NCBI RefSeq assembly: GCF_013019105.1
Contig: NZ_BLTE01000001.1
Coordinates: forward strand, 186,001-250,000
Reading direction: 5' to 3'
DNA length: 64,000 bases
From: Fundidesulfovibrio magnetotacticus
Lineage (GTDB): Bacteria > Desulfobacterota > Desulfovibrionia > Desulfovibrionales > Desulfovibrionaceae
This document shows, in pieces, positions 53,157-63,096 of this stretch (the stretch's first letter is position 1; each line of letters opens with the position of its first letter). The notes under the pieces were generated by a model. It did no database searches, was not told where the DNA came from, and worked only from the letters and a program-made list of their open reading frames with translations. A program made the position numbers and the translations under genes.

Positions 53157-53355
53157 GGCGTCCGGTCCGGTTGACGGTTGTTTCTCCAGGCCTCATCGGC
53201 ATCCGGAGCCGCGAGTTGAGGGGCGGGAAGATGAAATGTCCTTCGCGAGGAGAACTGTTTCGCCGCATTGTGCGCGAAGAAACGCCGCCCTCCCCCTTCA
53301 AGCTTCCGCGGCTCCGTGGTAGGCAGGGGGCAAACGTCCCTCCTGGAGGCTTTCC

Positions 53356-55770
53356 ATGGACAAGCGCTCCGCATTGATCCTCTGGTTCGAGGACATCTCC
53401 ATCGACGACGTGCCTCTCGTGGGCGGCAAGAACGCCTCCCTGGGCGAGATGGTGCGGGAACTCGCCCCCAAGGGCGTGCGCGTGCCCGGCGGCTTCGCCG
53501 TCACCGCCCGGGCCTACCGGCTCCTCCTGGAGCACAACCGCGCCGAGGAGCGCATCAAGGACGTGCTCCGCGACCTGGACACCCGCGACATGGAGAACCT
53601 GGCCCAGCGCGGCCGAAAGGTGCGCGCCATCATCCGCTCGCTCGCCTTCCCGCCCGAATTGCGCGCCGCCGTCGAAGAGGCCTACGCCGTCCTGGAGCAG
53701 CGCCACGGAACGGGCTGCGACGTTGCCGTGCGCTCCTCCGCCACGGCCGAAGACCTCCCCGACGCCTCCTTCGCCGGACAGCAGGAGACCTACCTGAACA
53801 TCCACGGGGCGGAAGAACTCCTGGAGGCCTGCCAGCGCTGCTTCGCCTCGCTCTTCACCAACCGGGCCATCTCCTACCGCGTGGACAAGGGCTTCGACCA
53901 CTTCGCCATCGCCCTCTCCATCGGCGTGCAGAAGATGGTGCGCTCCGACCTGGCCTCGGCGGGCGTGATGTTCTCCATCGACACCGAGTCGGGCTTCCGC
54001 GACGCCGTGACCATCACCGGGGCCTGGGGCCTGGGCGAGAACGTGGTGCAGGGCGCGGTGAGCCCCGACGAATACTGCGTGTTCAAGCCCACCCTGCGCG
54101 CGGGCTTCCGGCCCATCCTCCAGCGCAAGCCCGGGGACAAGGCCATCAAGATGGTCTACACGGACGACGCCAAGTCCCCCACCAAGAACGTGGAGGTCCC
54201 CCAGGCCGACCGCACCCGCCTGGTGCTCACGGACAACGAGATCCTGGAACTGGCCCGCATGGCCATGGTCATCGAGGAACACTACTCCGCCAAGGCCGGC
54301 ACCCCGCGCCCCATGGACATCGAATGGGCCAAGGACGGCCGCACCGGGGAGCTCTACATCGTGCAGGCCCGGCCCGAGACCGTGCATTCCCTCAAGGATG
54401 CCAACGTGCTGCGCTCTTACAGGCTCACGGGCCTGGGCGAGGTGGCCGCGCGCGGGCGCGCCGTGGGCGAGATGATCGGCAGGGGCCTGGCCTGCGTGAT
54501 CAGGGAAGCCGCCAACATCAAGGCCTTCAAGCCCGGCAGCGTGCTCGTCACCGACATGACCGACCCGGACTGGGAACCCGTGATGAAGACGGCCTCGGCC
54601 ATCGTCACCAACCGGGGCGGGCGCACCTGCCACGCGGCCATCGTCTCGCGCGAGCTGGGCATCCCCTGCGTGGTGGGCGCGGGCGACGCCACCGAACGCA
54701 TCCGCGACGGCGAGCCCGTCACCGTGGACTGTTCCCAGGGCGCGGAGGGGCTGGTCTACCACGGACTCCTGGACTTCGAGGTGCAGACCGTCAACCTGGG
54801 CGAAATGCCCAGGCCCAAAACCAAGATCACCATGAACCTGGCCGCCCCGGAGCAGGCCTTCGAGAAGAGCTTCATCCCCAACGACGGCGTGGGCCTGGCG
54901 CGCGTGGAGTTCATCATCAACTCCTCCATCCGCGTGCACCCCCTGGCGCTCCTGCGCTTCGACCAGCTCAAGGACCCGGCCGCCCGGGAGGCCATCGAGG
55001 CCATGACGCGCGGCTACGCCGACAAGGCCGACTACTTCGTGGACAGACTGGCCGAGGGGGTGGGCATGCTGGCCGCCGCCTTTTATCCCAAGCCCGTCAT
55101 CGTGCGCCTGTCGGACTTCAAGTCCAACGAGTACGCCAACCTCATCGGCGGAGCGCAGTTCGAGCCCCACGAGGAGAACCCCATGATCGGCTGGCGCGGG
55201 GCCAGCCGCTACTACTCCGAGGGCTACCGCGACGCCTTCGCCCTGGAGTGCCGCGCCATGCGCCTGATCCGCGAGGACATGGGGCTCGCCAACCTGGAAG
55301 TGATGATTCCCTTCCCGCGCACCGTGGAGGAGGCCCGCAAGGTGGTGGAGACCATGGCCGAAAACGGCCTGCGCCAGGGCGAGAACGGGCTGCGGATCAT
55401 CGGCATGTGCGAGATACCCTCCAACGTGATCCTGGCCGAGGAGTTCCTGGAGGTCTTCGACGGCTTCTCCATCGGCTCCAACGACCTCACCCAGCTCATC
55501 CTGGGCGTGGACCGCGACTCGTCCCTGGTGGCCCACGTCTTCGACGAGCGAAACCCCGCCGTGAAGCGGATGGTCAAGCAGGTGATCGACGTGGCCAACG
55601 CCAAGGGCAAATACATCGGCATTTGCGGCCAGGCCCCCAGCGATTACCCCGAATTCGCGGCCTTCCTGGTGGAATGCGGCATCCAGAGCATCTCGCTCAA
55701 CCCCGACACGGTGATCAAGACCACCCTGGCCGTGGCCGAACTGGAAAAGAGGCTGGGCAGAAGCGCCTGA
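53356..55770 (+). CDS. ppsA: Phosphoenolpyruvate synthase (pyruvate, water dikinase)
   Basis: This encodes 804 residues with TGGAGG before the ATG. The N-terminal ATP-grasp domain has GGKNASLGEM and AVRSSATAEDLPDASFAGQQETYLN. The phospho-His is in GGRTCHAAI (near residue 425). The C-terminal PEP/pyruvate barrel has IGSNDLTQLILGVDRDS and the catalytic Cys in CGQAPSD (near 757). Length fits PEP synthase, not the longer Pi dikinase. It makes PEP from pyruvate and ATP for gluconeogenesis. It stands alone. Confidence 0.95.
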   Translation: MDKRSALILWFEDISIDDVPLVGGKNASLGEMVRELAPKGVRVPGGFAVTARAYRLLLEHNRAEERIKDVLRDLDTRDMENLAQRGRKVRAIIRSLAFPPELRAAVEEAYAVLEQRHGTGCDVAVRSSATAEDLPDASFAGQQETYLNIHGAEELLEACQRCFASLFTNRAISYRVDKGFDHFAIALSIGVQKMVRSDLASAGVMFSIDTESGFRDAVTITGAWGLGENVVQGAVSPDEYCVFKPTLRAGFRPILQRKPGDKAIKMVYTDDAKSPTKNVEVPQADRTRLVLTDNEILELARMAMVIEEHYSAKAGTPRPMDIEWAKDGRTGELYIVQARPETVHSLKDANVLRSYRLTGLGEVAARGRAVGEMIGRGLACVIREAANIKAFKPGSVLVTDMTDPDWEPVMKTASAIVTNRGGRTCHAAIVSRELGIPCVVGAGDATERIRDGEPVTVDCSQGAEGLVYHGLLDFEVQTVNLGEMPRPKTKITMNLAAPEQAFEKSFIPNDGVGLARVEFIINSSIRVHPLALLRFDQLKDPAAREAIEAMTRGYADKADYFVDRLAEGVGMLAAAFYPKPVIVRLSDFKSNEYANLIGGAQFEPHEENPMIGWRGASRYYSEGYRDAFALECRAMRLIREDMGLANLEVMIPFPRTVEEARKVVETMAENGLRQGENGLRIIGMCEIPSNVILAEEFLEVFDGFSIGSNDLTQLILGVDRDSSLVAHVFDERNPAVKRMVKQVIDVANAKGKYIGICGQAPSDYPEFAAFLVECGIQSISLNPDTVIKTTLAVAELEKRLGRSA

Positions 55771-55780
55771 CGCACCAGCA

Positions 55781-55806
55781 CCCCGGCCGCCAACGGGCGG
55801 CCGGGG
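55781..55806 (+). terminator. Hairpin after ppsA
   Basis: CCCCGGCCGCC (55781-55791) and GGCGGCCGGGG (55796-55806) form an 11-bp perfect stem with an AACG loop, 10 bases after the ppsA stop. No T-run follows. Confidence 0.6.
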
Positions 55807-55945
55807 CGCGCCACCATCCCATCCTATCATTGACTCGGAGCGGCCGAAAAGCTAACGGTTATTAAGCATCGTGATTCCCTTGTTGCGCACTTCTGCCTTC
55901 CCGGCAAGGCGCCGAAAAATCCGGGAAGCCTCCAAAGGCCGCTCC

Positions 55946-58900
55946 ATGCCCGCACCTTCCAGCCCCAGGGGCTTCAGCATGTTCTCGGCCGTCATGGCCC
56001 TCATCGTGGGCACGGCTGCCGTCCTCACCGTCCTGAACCTGGCCGTCACCGCGCGGGAAAGCTCCCGGGCCGCCCAGGACTCCGCCCTGGAGCTGTTCGG
56101 CGAGGCCTCCGCGCGCATCAGGGCCAACGTGGAACTGTTCTCCGGAACCCTCGCCACCCAGGCCAGCGCGGCAGCGCTCTTCCTCAAGGACAACCACGCC
56201 CGGGGAGGCTCCCGCCTGGAGTTTTTCACCGGTCTGCTGGACGCCAACCCGGACCTCCTGAGCGTCTACTCCGGCCATGCAGACGGGGACTTCACCCAGG
56301 TCTTCTCCGTCAAGGACAGGCCCGCCGTGAAGCAAATCTATCGCACGCCCCCCGAAACGGCCTACATCGAACGCGCCATCTTCCGCAGGCCCGACGGCGC
56401 GCGCATCCAGACCTGGACCTTCCTCGGCCCCGCCCTGGAACGCCTGGACTCCCGGGAAGAGACGGACTTCGAGTACGACCCCCGCACACGCCCCTGGTAC
56501 AAGGACGCCCAGGGCGCCAAGAGCACCGTGTTCACGGCCCCCTACGTCTTCAGCAGTTCCGGCCTGCCCGGCATCACCGGCGCACGTCCCCTGGCCTCGG
56601 GCGACGGAGTCTTCGGCGCGGACGTGAGCCTGAAGCAGCTTCAGGATATGGTCGCGCGCCAGGGCGTCACGCCGGGAGGGCGCGTGTTCCTCATGGACAC
56701 CGAAGGACGCCTGGTGGCCCTTCCCCGCGACGACGTGGTGGTCCCCAAGGGTCAGGGCCTCGCGCTCAAGCCTGCCTCGGAAGCCGCCGACCCCACCGTG
56801 CGCGCCCTGGCCCGCGCCTTCGAAGAGTCCAAGGAACCTGTCTCGACGACTTGCAGGACCTTCAGCATGGACATGAACGGCAGGCCCGGCCTGGCCTGCA
56901 TCGTCTCGCTGGCCGGTCCGGGATCGCCGGACCTCGTGCTGGCCCTGGCGGCCCCGGAAGACGACTTCACGGCGCACATCCGGCGCATGGCGCGCCAGAA
57001 CATGCTCTACACCCTGGTCTTTCTGGTCCTTGCCGTGCCCGTGGCCTGGCTCATCGCGCGCAGGGTCGCCCGCCCCCTGGCCCAGCTGGGCCGCGAGGCC
57101 GCCCGCGTACGCGCGCTGGATTTCTCCCCGGGCGAGCCCGCTGCCACGCGCATCGAGGAGGTGCGCCAGTTCGCCCAGGCCTTCGAGGTGATGCGCGAGA
57201 CCATCCGCAACCACACCCTGGCCCTCCATGAAAAGCAGCAAAGCCTTCAGCGACTCCTGGACGCCGGGCTGGCCCTCTCCGCCGAACAGGACATGGGCAG
57301 GCTTCTGGAGCTGATCTTTCGCACCGCCAAGGATTTCGGCCACGCCGACGGCGGGGCCGTCTACCTGCTGGACTCCGACGGCCTCTCCGTGGAACTGGTC
57401 AGCCTGCGCGACGAGACGGCCATGCTGGGCAAGCTCACCACGAACCCCGCCTCTCGCGTTGCGGTCGATCCCGACATCGTGGACCTGCTGGACACCGACA
57501 CCGTGCTCTTCCACGCCTGCCAGGCCTTCGTGGAGGGGCGCAACGCCGCGGCCTCCGGCGAAGGGTTCGAGCTCTTCCCCACGGGGCTGCCCGGCGAGCA
57601 GGACGGCTACGCGATCCGTTCCCTGTTCACCGTGCCCCTGACCAACCGCCTGGGCAAAGCCGTGGGCGTGCTGCAGCTCTTCAATCCCGTGGACCCCGCC
57701 ACCGGCGAGGCCCTCGCCCTGCACCACCCCGGCGCGGGCTTCGTGGAGGCCCTGGCCGCCCAGGCCGCCGTGGCCCAGGACAACTGGAACATGGTGCACT
57801 CGCTGCGCGAGCTTTTCGAGTCCGTCATCCGGCTCACGGCGGGCGCCATCGACGCCAAGTCCCCCTACACGGGGGGGCACTGCGTGCGCGTGCCCGTGCT
57901 GGCCGAGATGCTGGCCCAGGCCGCCCACGAGGCCGACTGCGGGCCGCTGGCGGACTTCGCCCTGGAGGGCGAGGAAGGCTGGCGGGAATTCACCGTGGCC
58001 GCCTGGCTCCACGACTGCGGCAAGCTCGTCATCCCCGAATACGTGGCCGACAAGGCCACCAAGCTCGAAGCCCTGCACAACCGCATCCACGAGGTGCGCG
58101 CCCGCTTCGAAATCCTCTGGCGCGACGCATGCATAGACGCCCTGCGCCAACTGGCCGGCCCCCGCGCCGACGACCCGGACTTCCAGGCCAGCCTGCGGGA
58201 GCGCCTGGAATCCCTGCGTGAAGACTTCGCCTTCGTGGCCGAGTGCAACATCGGCGGCGAGTTCATGTCGCCCGAGCGCGTGGAGCGCCTGCGCGCCATC
58301 GCCTCGCGCACCTGGGCGCGCCATTTCAGCGACCGCCAGGGGCTTTCCCAGGCCGAGCTGGACCGCCTGCCTGAATCCGAAGCCCCCCTGCCCGTCCAGG
58401 AGCCTCTCCTGTCCGACAGGCCCGAGCAGCGGATCGCGCGCACGCGGGCCCAGCTCTGGCCCGACGAACTGCCCGTGAAAATGGAGGTCCCCGAACTGCT
58501 CTACAACCTGGGCGAGCTGCACAACCTCTGCGTGGCCCGGGGGACCCTCACGCCCGAGGACCGCTTCAAGATCAACGAGCACATCATCCAGACCCTGGCC
58601 ATCCTGAGCCAGATCCCCTTCCCGCCCGCACTCAAGCGCGTGCCCGAAATCGCCGGAGGGCACCACGAAACCCTCGACGGCCGGGGCTACCCCTTCCGGC
58701 TCAACGCCGAACAGCTCTCCATCGAGGCCCGCATCGTGGCCGTGGCCGACATCTTCGAGGCCCTCACCGCCTCCGACAGGCCCTACAAGAAGGCCAAGAC
58801 CCTGGCCGAGGCCCTGGGCATCATGCGCCGCATGCGCGACGACCGCCACATCGACCCGGACCTCTTCGAGGTGTTCCTGCGCTCCGGGCTCCACGTGCGC

Positions 58901-58984
58901 TACGCCGAGCGCTTCCTCATGCCCTGGCAGAACGTGCCGGTGGACGTGGAGGCCCTTCTGCGGCAGGATGCGCGCGGCGGTTGA
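55946..58984 (+). CDS. Membrane sensor with Cache, HAMP, GAF and HD-GYP domains
   Basis: This encodes 1012 residues from the ATG at 55946; an in-frame GTG at 55871 would add 25 residues, but neither start has a strong ribosome-binding site. TM1 is about 14-34. A double-Cache-like periplasmic domain (WYKDAQG) runs to about 345. TM2 (LYTLVFLVLAVPVAWLIARRVARPL) leads to HAMP, then a GAF-like domain (about 430-620). The HD-GYP domain has WLHDCGK (near 688), GHHE and LDGRGYP (near 914). A long insertion separates the HD and GYP parts. HD-GYP enzymes degrade cyclic di-GMP; the key residues are present, so activity is likely. It opposes the diguanylate cyclase at 37169 in function. Confidence 0.9.
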   Translation: MPAPSSPRGFSMFSAVMALIVGTAAVLTVLNLAVTARESSRAAQDSALELFGEASARIRANVELFSGTLATQASAAALFLKDNHARGGSRLEFFTGLLDANPDLLSVYSGHADGDFTQVFSVKDRPAVKQIYRTPPETAYIERAIFRRPDGARIQTWTFLGPALERLDSREETDFEYDPRTRPWYKDAQGAKSTVFTAPYVFSSSGLPGITGARPLASGDGVFGADVSLKQLQDMVARQGVTPGGRVFLMDTEGRLVALPRDDVVVPKGQGLALKPASEAADPTVRALARAFEESKEPVSTTCRTFSMDMNGRPGLACIVSLAGPGSPDLVLALAAPEDDFTAHIRRMARQNMLYTLVFLVLAVPVAWLIARRVARPLAQLGREAARVRALDFSPGEPAATRIEEVRQFAQAFEVMRETIRNHTLALHEKQQSLQRLLDAGLALSAEQDMGRLLELIFRTAKDFGHADGGAVYLLDSDGLSVELVSLRDETAMLGKLTTNPASRVAVDPDIVDLLDTDTVLFHACQAFVEGRNAAASGEGFELFPTGLPGEQDGYAIRSLFTVPLTNRLGKAVGVLQLFNPVDPATGEALALHHPGAGFVEALAAQAAVAQDNWNMVHSLRELFESVIRLTAGAIDAKSPYTGGHCVRVPVLAEMLAQAAHEADCGPLADFALEGEEGWREFTVAAWLHDCGKLVIPEYVADKATKLEALHNRIHEVRARFEILWRDACIDALRQLAGPRADDPDFQASLRERLESLREDFAFVAECNIGGEFMSPERVERLRAIASRTWARHFSDRQGLSQAELDRLPESEAPLPVQEPLLSDRPEQRIARTRAQLWPDELPVKMEVPELLYNLGELHNLCVARGTLTPEDRFKINEHIIQTLAILSQIPFPPALKRVPEIAGGHHETLDGRGYPFRLNAEQLSIEARIVAVADIFEALTASDRPYKKAKTLAEALGIMRRMRDDRHIDPDLFEVFLRSGLHVRYAERFLMPWQNVPVDVEALLRQDARGG

Positions 58985-59007
58985 ACGCCCCACGGACCCC
59001 ACGCACC

Positions 59008-60045
59008 ATGACACTGGCCGTCGCGCTCTCCGGCGGCATGGACAGCCTCCTCGCCCTGGCGCTGGCCCGCGACGCCGGGGGCGATGTCCTGGCCGTGCAC
59101 GCCCACTTTCTCCCCCCGGACCACCGCGCCCGGGAGCTGGCCCACGCCCTGGAAACCCTCTGCCGGGGCCTGGGCGTGCCCTTCCACGCCCTGGACCTCT
59201 CCGAAGCCTTCCGCCAACGCGTGGTGACGCCCTTCGCCCAGGCCTACGCCTCTGGCCTCACGCCCAATCCCTGCGCGGCCTGCAACCGCGACATGAAGTT
59301 CGGCCTGCTCTTCGAGGCCGCCCGGGCGCTGGGGGCCGGACGCATCGCCACCGGCCACTACGCCCGACTGGCCCCGGCCCCCGAGGGCGGCCAGGCCCTC
59401 CTGCGCGGGGCCGATCCCGCCAAGGACCAGAGCTATTTCCTCACCTTGGTGCACCGCCGGAACCTGGACCACGCCCGCTTCCCACTGGGCGACTGGACCA
59501 AGGCCCGCGTGCCCGCCGAACTGGCCCGTCGCGGCCTGACCCCGCCCCTGCCATCGGAGAGCCAGGAGGTCTGCTTCGTCCCGGACGACGACTACCGCGC
59601 CTTTCTCCAGTCCCTGGGCGCGCCCCTGCCCGGACCCGGCCCCATCGTGCTGGAGGACGGCCGGGTGGTCGGCCGCCACCAGGGCCTCTGGCGGTACACC
59701 GTCGGCCAGCGCAAGGGCATCGGCGTGGCCTGGGGCTTCCCCCTCCACGTGCTGGCCAAGCGCGCCGGGAAGAACGCCCTGGTGGTGGGACCCAAGGCCG
59801 CCCTGGCCGCGCTGGAATGCCGCGTGCGCGAGGTCAACGCCCTGGCCGATCCCTCCCGGTGGCCCGGGGAGGTCCTTGTCCAGACCTGCTACCGCCAGCA
59901 CCCCAGGCCCGCGCGGGCCGCCCCCGACGGCGAAGGGGGGCTCCTGCTGCACTTTCTTGATCCCGTGGAGCGCCCCACGCCCGGGCAGGTGGCCGCGCTC
60001 TTCGACGGCAGCGGCCGCGCCCTGGCGGGCGGGATCATCGCTTGA
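59008..60045 (+). CDS. mnmA: tRNA-specific 2-thiouridylase MnmA
   Basis: This encodes 345 residues. The PP-loop is ALSGGMDSLLAL (Met where most have Val). The catalytic cysteines are in NPCAACN (near 88) and EVCFVPD (near 188), and AKDQSYFL and TVGQRKGIGVA are conserved. It adds sulfur to U34 of tRNAs for Glu, Gln and Lys. I chose the ATG; a TTG at 58981 overlaps the previous stop (TTGA) and would add nine residues. It begins a coupled operon. Confidence 0.93.
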   Translation: MTLAVALSGGMDSLLALALARDAGGDVLAVHAHFLPPDHRARELAHALETLCRGLGVPFHALDLSEAFRQRVVTPFAQAYASGLTPNPCAACNRDMKFGLLFEAARALGAGRIATGHYARLAPAPEGGQALLRGADPAKDQSYFLTLVHRRNLDHARFPLGDWTKARVPAELARRGLTPPLPSESQEVCFVPDDDYRAFLQSLGAPLPGPGPIVLEDGRVVGRHQGLWRYTVGQRKGIGVAWGFPLHVLAKRAGKNALVVGPKAALAALECRVREVNALADPSRWPGEVLVQTCYRQHPRPARAAPDGEGGLLLHFLDPVERPTPGQVAALFDGSGRALAGGIIA

Positions 60046-60080
60046 ACTCCCTGCCCGCCTTGGGCTATCCCACGCGGGCC

Positions 60081-60686
60081 ATGAACACCATCCGCAACGC
60101 CCTTATCGACCGCGACGGCACCATCATCGTGGAAAAGCACTACCTGCACGACCCGGCCCAGGTGGTGCTGGTCCCCGGCGCGGGCGAGGCCCTGGCCGCG
60201 CTCCAGGAGGCCGGAGTGCGCCTTTTCGTGGTCACCAACCAGTCCGGCATCGGCCGGGGCTACTACCGCGAGGAGGACTTCCAGGCCGTGCAGCGCCGCC
60301 TGGAGGAGCTTCTGGCCCCCCACGGCGTCCGCCTGCGGGACACCGCCTTCTGCCCCCACGCCCCCGACGCGCGCTGCGCCTGCCGCAAGCCGGAACCCGG
60401 CCTCTGGACGGCCCTGCGCGACGCCCACGCCCTGGACCCGGCCGAGACCGCCATGATCGGCGACAACGCCTCCGACGTGGCCTTCGGCCGCTCCTGCGGT
60501 TTCGCGGAGTCCGTGCTGGTGCTCACCGGCCACGGCAGACGCTTTGCCGCCAGACTGGGCCTGCCCGAGCAGGTGGCGGACTGGACCCGCCTGGTCGCTC
60601 CCGACCCGGCGCAGCCCACCCTCCTCGCCCGGGACCTGCCGGGCGCGGTGCGGGCGCTGCTCGCGAACGCCGGGAACGCCCCGTGA
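60081..60686 (+). CDS. gmhB: HAD-family heptose-bisphosphate phosphatase (GmhB-like)
   Basis: This encodes 201 residues. Motif I is DRDGT (Asp10, Asp12), motif II is VVTNQSGIGRG and motif IV is IGDNASDVAFG. The zinc-binding loop is CPHAPDARCACRKP. This is the class IIIA HAD that dephosphorylates D-glycero-D-manno-heptose 1,7-bisphosphate for LPS core synthesis; histidinol phosphatases look similar. A TTG at 60042 overlaps the mnmA stop and could be the true coupled start. It precedes a polysaccharide flippase gene, supporting an envelope role. Confidence 0.87.
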   Translation: MNTIRNALIDRDGTIIVEKHYLHDPAQVVLVPGAGEALAALQEAGVRLFVVTNQSGIGRGYYREEDFQAVQRRLEELLAPHGVRLRDTAFCPHAPDARCACRKPEPGLWTALRDAHALDPAETAMIGDNASDVAFGRSCGFAESVLVLTGHGRRFAARLGLPEQVADWTRLVAPDPAQPTLLARDLPGAVRALLANAGNAP

Positions 60687-61885
60687 GCGCGGCGCGCCGC
60701 TTCGCCCAGGCCCTGGCCGGGCAGTGGTCGGCAACGGTCTACTGCGCCGTGCTGGCCACCCTGCTCTCCTTCGTGTTGGGCCGCGTGCTTGGCCCCGACG
60801 CCTTCGGAGTGTATTCCTACATCATCACCCTGGCCTCGCTCTTCGCCATCCTCCAGGACGGCGGTTTCTCCACTCTGATCTTCCGGGAGACGGCCCATCC
60901 CTCAGAACACCTCACGTCCAGCCCTCCGCTCCTCCGCCAGGCCCTGACCCACTGCGCGCTCACCACCCTGGCCGGGCTGGGCCTCGTCTTGATCGCGCCC
61001 CTGGAGCACAAGGCGGCCCTGGCGCTGGCCGTGCTCTACTACGCCCTCTTCAGCGCCGGGAGCTACCTTTCGGCCGCCTTGAAGGGCTCCGGGGCCTTCG
61101 TGGCCGAGGCCCGCTGGCGCATGACCGTGCGCACGGCCACGGCCGCCGCCGTGGGCCTGGCGCTCCTCGTGCCCGGCGCGGGCGTAGCCGCCCTCTTCGG
61201 CGGCTATCTGGCGGGACAGCTGCTGGCCCTGGCCCTGCCCATGGCCGCGCCGGTCCGCCTTTTCCCGGCCCCGCGCATCGACCCCTCGCTCTACCGGAGC
61301 TGCGGGGCTTTCCTGCTCATCAGCGCGGCCACCACCATCTACTTCAAGTCCGACATCATCCTGCTCACCCAGCTCACGGCCGACCCCGCCGAGGTGGGCC
61401 AGTACGCCGCCGCCTACCGTCTGGTGGAGGCCGCCGTGCTCTTCTCCTCGCCGCTCGCCCACATCTTCTTCCGCACCCTGCGCACCAGCCTGGGCGACGC
61501 GGCCGCCTTCCGCTCCAGCTTCCGCCGCCAGTTGGCCGCCATGTGCCTGCTGGCCGTCTCGGGCACGGCCCTGGCCCTGTGGCTGGGCCCCGGGATCATC
61601 CGCCTCGCCTTCGGCGAACGCTTCGGCCCGGCCGGGGAGCTCTGCGCCTGGGTGCTTCCCTCGCTCCTCTTCATCCTGCCCAACGGGCTGCTCACCCAGG
61701 CCCTCATCGCCATGGGCCGCGAGGGCTTCTACGCCCGCGTCACGGTGGTCACGGCCCTGCTGAACATCGCCCTCAACGCGGCGCTCATCCCCTTCTTCGG
61801 GGCCAAGGGTTCGGCCGCCGCCACCGTGGCCACCGAGGCGGCCCTTGCCCTCGGGCTCACGGCGGGCTACCTGAAGCGGTCATGA
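60683..61885 (+). CDS. Polysaccharide flippase (Wzx/MATE-like family)
   Basis: This is a 400-residue membrane protein with about 12 helices, opening FAQALAGQWSATVYCAVLATLLSFVLGRVLGPDAFGVYSYI. The GTG start overlaps the gmhB stop by four bases (GTGA). The family moves undecaprenyl-linked sugars across the inner membrane. No glycosyltransferase lies next to it; the other sugar gene in the window is the nucleotide-sugar dehydrogenase at 33872. Length and pattern are normal. Confidence 0.9.
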   Translation: MSAARRFAQALAGQWSATVYCAVLATLLSFVLGRVLGPDAFGVYSYIITLASLFAILQDGGFSTLIFRETAHPSEHLTSSPPLLRQALTHCALTTLAGLGLVLIAPLEHKAALALAVLYYALFSAGSYLSAALKGSGAFVAEARWRMTVRTATAAAVGLALLVPGAGVAALFGGYLAGQLLALALPMAAPVRLFPAPRIDPSLYRSCGAFLLISAATTIYFKSDIILLTQLTADPAEVGQYAAAYRLVEAAVLFSSPLAHIFFRTLRTSLGDAAAFRSSFRRQLAAMCLLAVSGTALALWLGPGIIRLAFGERFGPAGELCAWVLPSLLFILPNGLLTQALIAMGREGFYARVTVVTALLNIALNAALIPFFGAKGSAAATVATEAALALGLTAGYLKRS

Positions 61886-62847
61886 ACACCACGCCCTTCA
61901 CCAGCGAAGACGAGTTCCTGGAAGCCATCCACGCCCGCTTCCCCAACGAGCACCCTCACCTGGCCCTGGGACGCGGCGACGACTGCGCCCTGCTCAAGTG
62001 CCCCGAAACCGTGGCCCTCACCACGGACCTCTTCGTGGAGCACGTCCATTTCCGGCGCTCCTACTTCTCTCCCGCCGACGTGGGCCACAAGGCCCTGGCC
62101 GTGAACCTCTCGGACCTAGCCGCCATGGGCTGCCTGCCCCTGGGCTTCTCGCTGGGCCTGGCCGGGCCGCCGGACACGCCGCGCGTTTTCTGGGAAGGCG
62201 TGCTGGACGGCATGGCCGCGCTGGCCGCGCGGTTCGACATCCCCCTGGCCGGGGGCGACCTCAACGCCGCCGGGGCCGTGATGCTGGCCGTGACGGCCTG
62301 GGGCAGGCCAGGACCCACGGGCCGCGCGCTTCAGCGCTGCATGTGCAAGCCACAGGACGTCCTCTTCCTGGCGGGCGACGCGGGCCTGGCCCGCGTGGGC
62401 CTTGAGGTGCTGGAGCGCTTCGGCCCCGACGCCGCGCGGGACTGGCCCGAGGCGACCGCCGCCCACCTGCGCCCCGCCCCCCTGGTGAAGGACGGCCTCG
62501 CCCTGGCCAAATTGCGCACGCGCGGGCTCATGGACCTCTCCGACGGCCTGGCCCGCGACCTCCCGCGTTTCCTGGGCCGGGACCTGGGGGCGGACCTGTC
62601 CATCGACCCGGACATCCTCCACCCCGAGGTGCTCGCCTGGGCCAAGGCCACGGAGCAGGACCCCGCGGCCCTGGCCGTGCTGGGCGGCGAGGACTACGCC
62701 CTGTTGGGCGCCTGCCACCGCGCGCAATTCCTGGAAATCTACGGCCACGTGCCTTCGGTCTGGGCCGTGGGCGAGGCCAGCGCCAGGCCCGGCCTGCGCG
62801 TGAACGGCAAGCCCCAGGACGCCAAGGGGTTCGATCACTTCGGGTAG
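61882..62847 (+). CDS. thiL: Thiamine-monophosphate kinase ThiL
   Basis: This encodes 321 residues. The ATG overlaps the flippase stop (ATGA). Family landmarks are GRGDDCALL, TTDLFVEHVHFRRSYFSPADVGHKALAVNLSDLAAMG, LAGGDLNAA, MDLSDGLARDLPRF and LGGEDYALL. It phosphorylates thiamine monophosphate to the coenzyme. It is the last gene of the mnmA-gmhB-wzx-thiL string; shared overlaps suggest one transcript without a shared pathway. Confidence 0.95.
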   Translation: MNTTPFTSEDEFLEAIHARFPNEHPHLALGRGDDCALLKCPETVALTTDLFVEHVHFRRSYFSPADVGHKALAVNLSDLAAMGCLPLGFSLGLAGPPDTPRVFWEGVLDGMAALAARFDIPLAGGDLNAAGAVMLAVTAWGRPGPTGRALQRCMCKPQDVLFLAGDAGLARVGLEVLERFGPDAARDWPEATAAHLRPAPLVKDGLALAKLRTRGLMDLSDGLARDLPRFLGRDLGADLSIDPDILHPEVLAWAKATEQDPAALAVLGGEDYALLGACHRAQFLEIYGHVPSVWAVGEASARPGLRVNGKPQDAKGFDHFG

Positions 62848-62917
62848 AGTCGCGGGCGATGGGGACGGGGAGATGCCTCCGGCGGGCAAAGAGGGCGCTG
62901 CCCTCTCTGCACTCTCC

Positions 62918-62968
62918 CACCAGGGGGGAGCCCCCCCTGGACCCAGCAGTTGCTTCGCGGGATTCACC
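62918..62968 (-). repeat. Second copy of the dispersed palindromic repeat
   Basis: Read on the minus strand, this stretch matches 32311-32363 at all but a few positions, including a GGGGGGG-CTCCCCC core. It sits after thiL in the 249-base gap before the DsrE-like gene. Two copies 30 kb apart in opposite orientation show a dispersed family. Confidence 0.75.
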
Positions 62969-63024
62969 GATACGGCCCACGTCAAACGTTGGTTTTCCCG
63001 TACCGCCCCACGACAGGATGAACA

Positions 63025-63059
63025 GAGGGCCAGCCGCCCTTCCGGGGCGGCTGGCCCTC
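63025..63059. terminator. Hairpin between convergent genes
   Basis: A 15-bp perfect stem (63025-63039 with 63045-63059) with a TTCCG loop lies between the plus-strand thiL and the minus-strand DsrE-like gene. It has no T-run on either side, but its position and strength suggest a shared two-way stop. Confidence 0.65.
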
Positions 63060-63096
63060 CAACTACAACCTCTTTGCTTTCCTCTTCGCCCTAACC

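Noticed and set aside
52666-55830. Minus-strand frame of about 1050 codons opposite ppsA
   Set aside because: Shadow of ppsA; no recognisable motifs.
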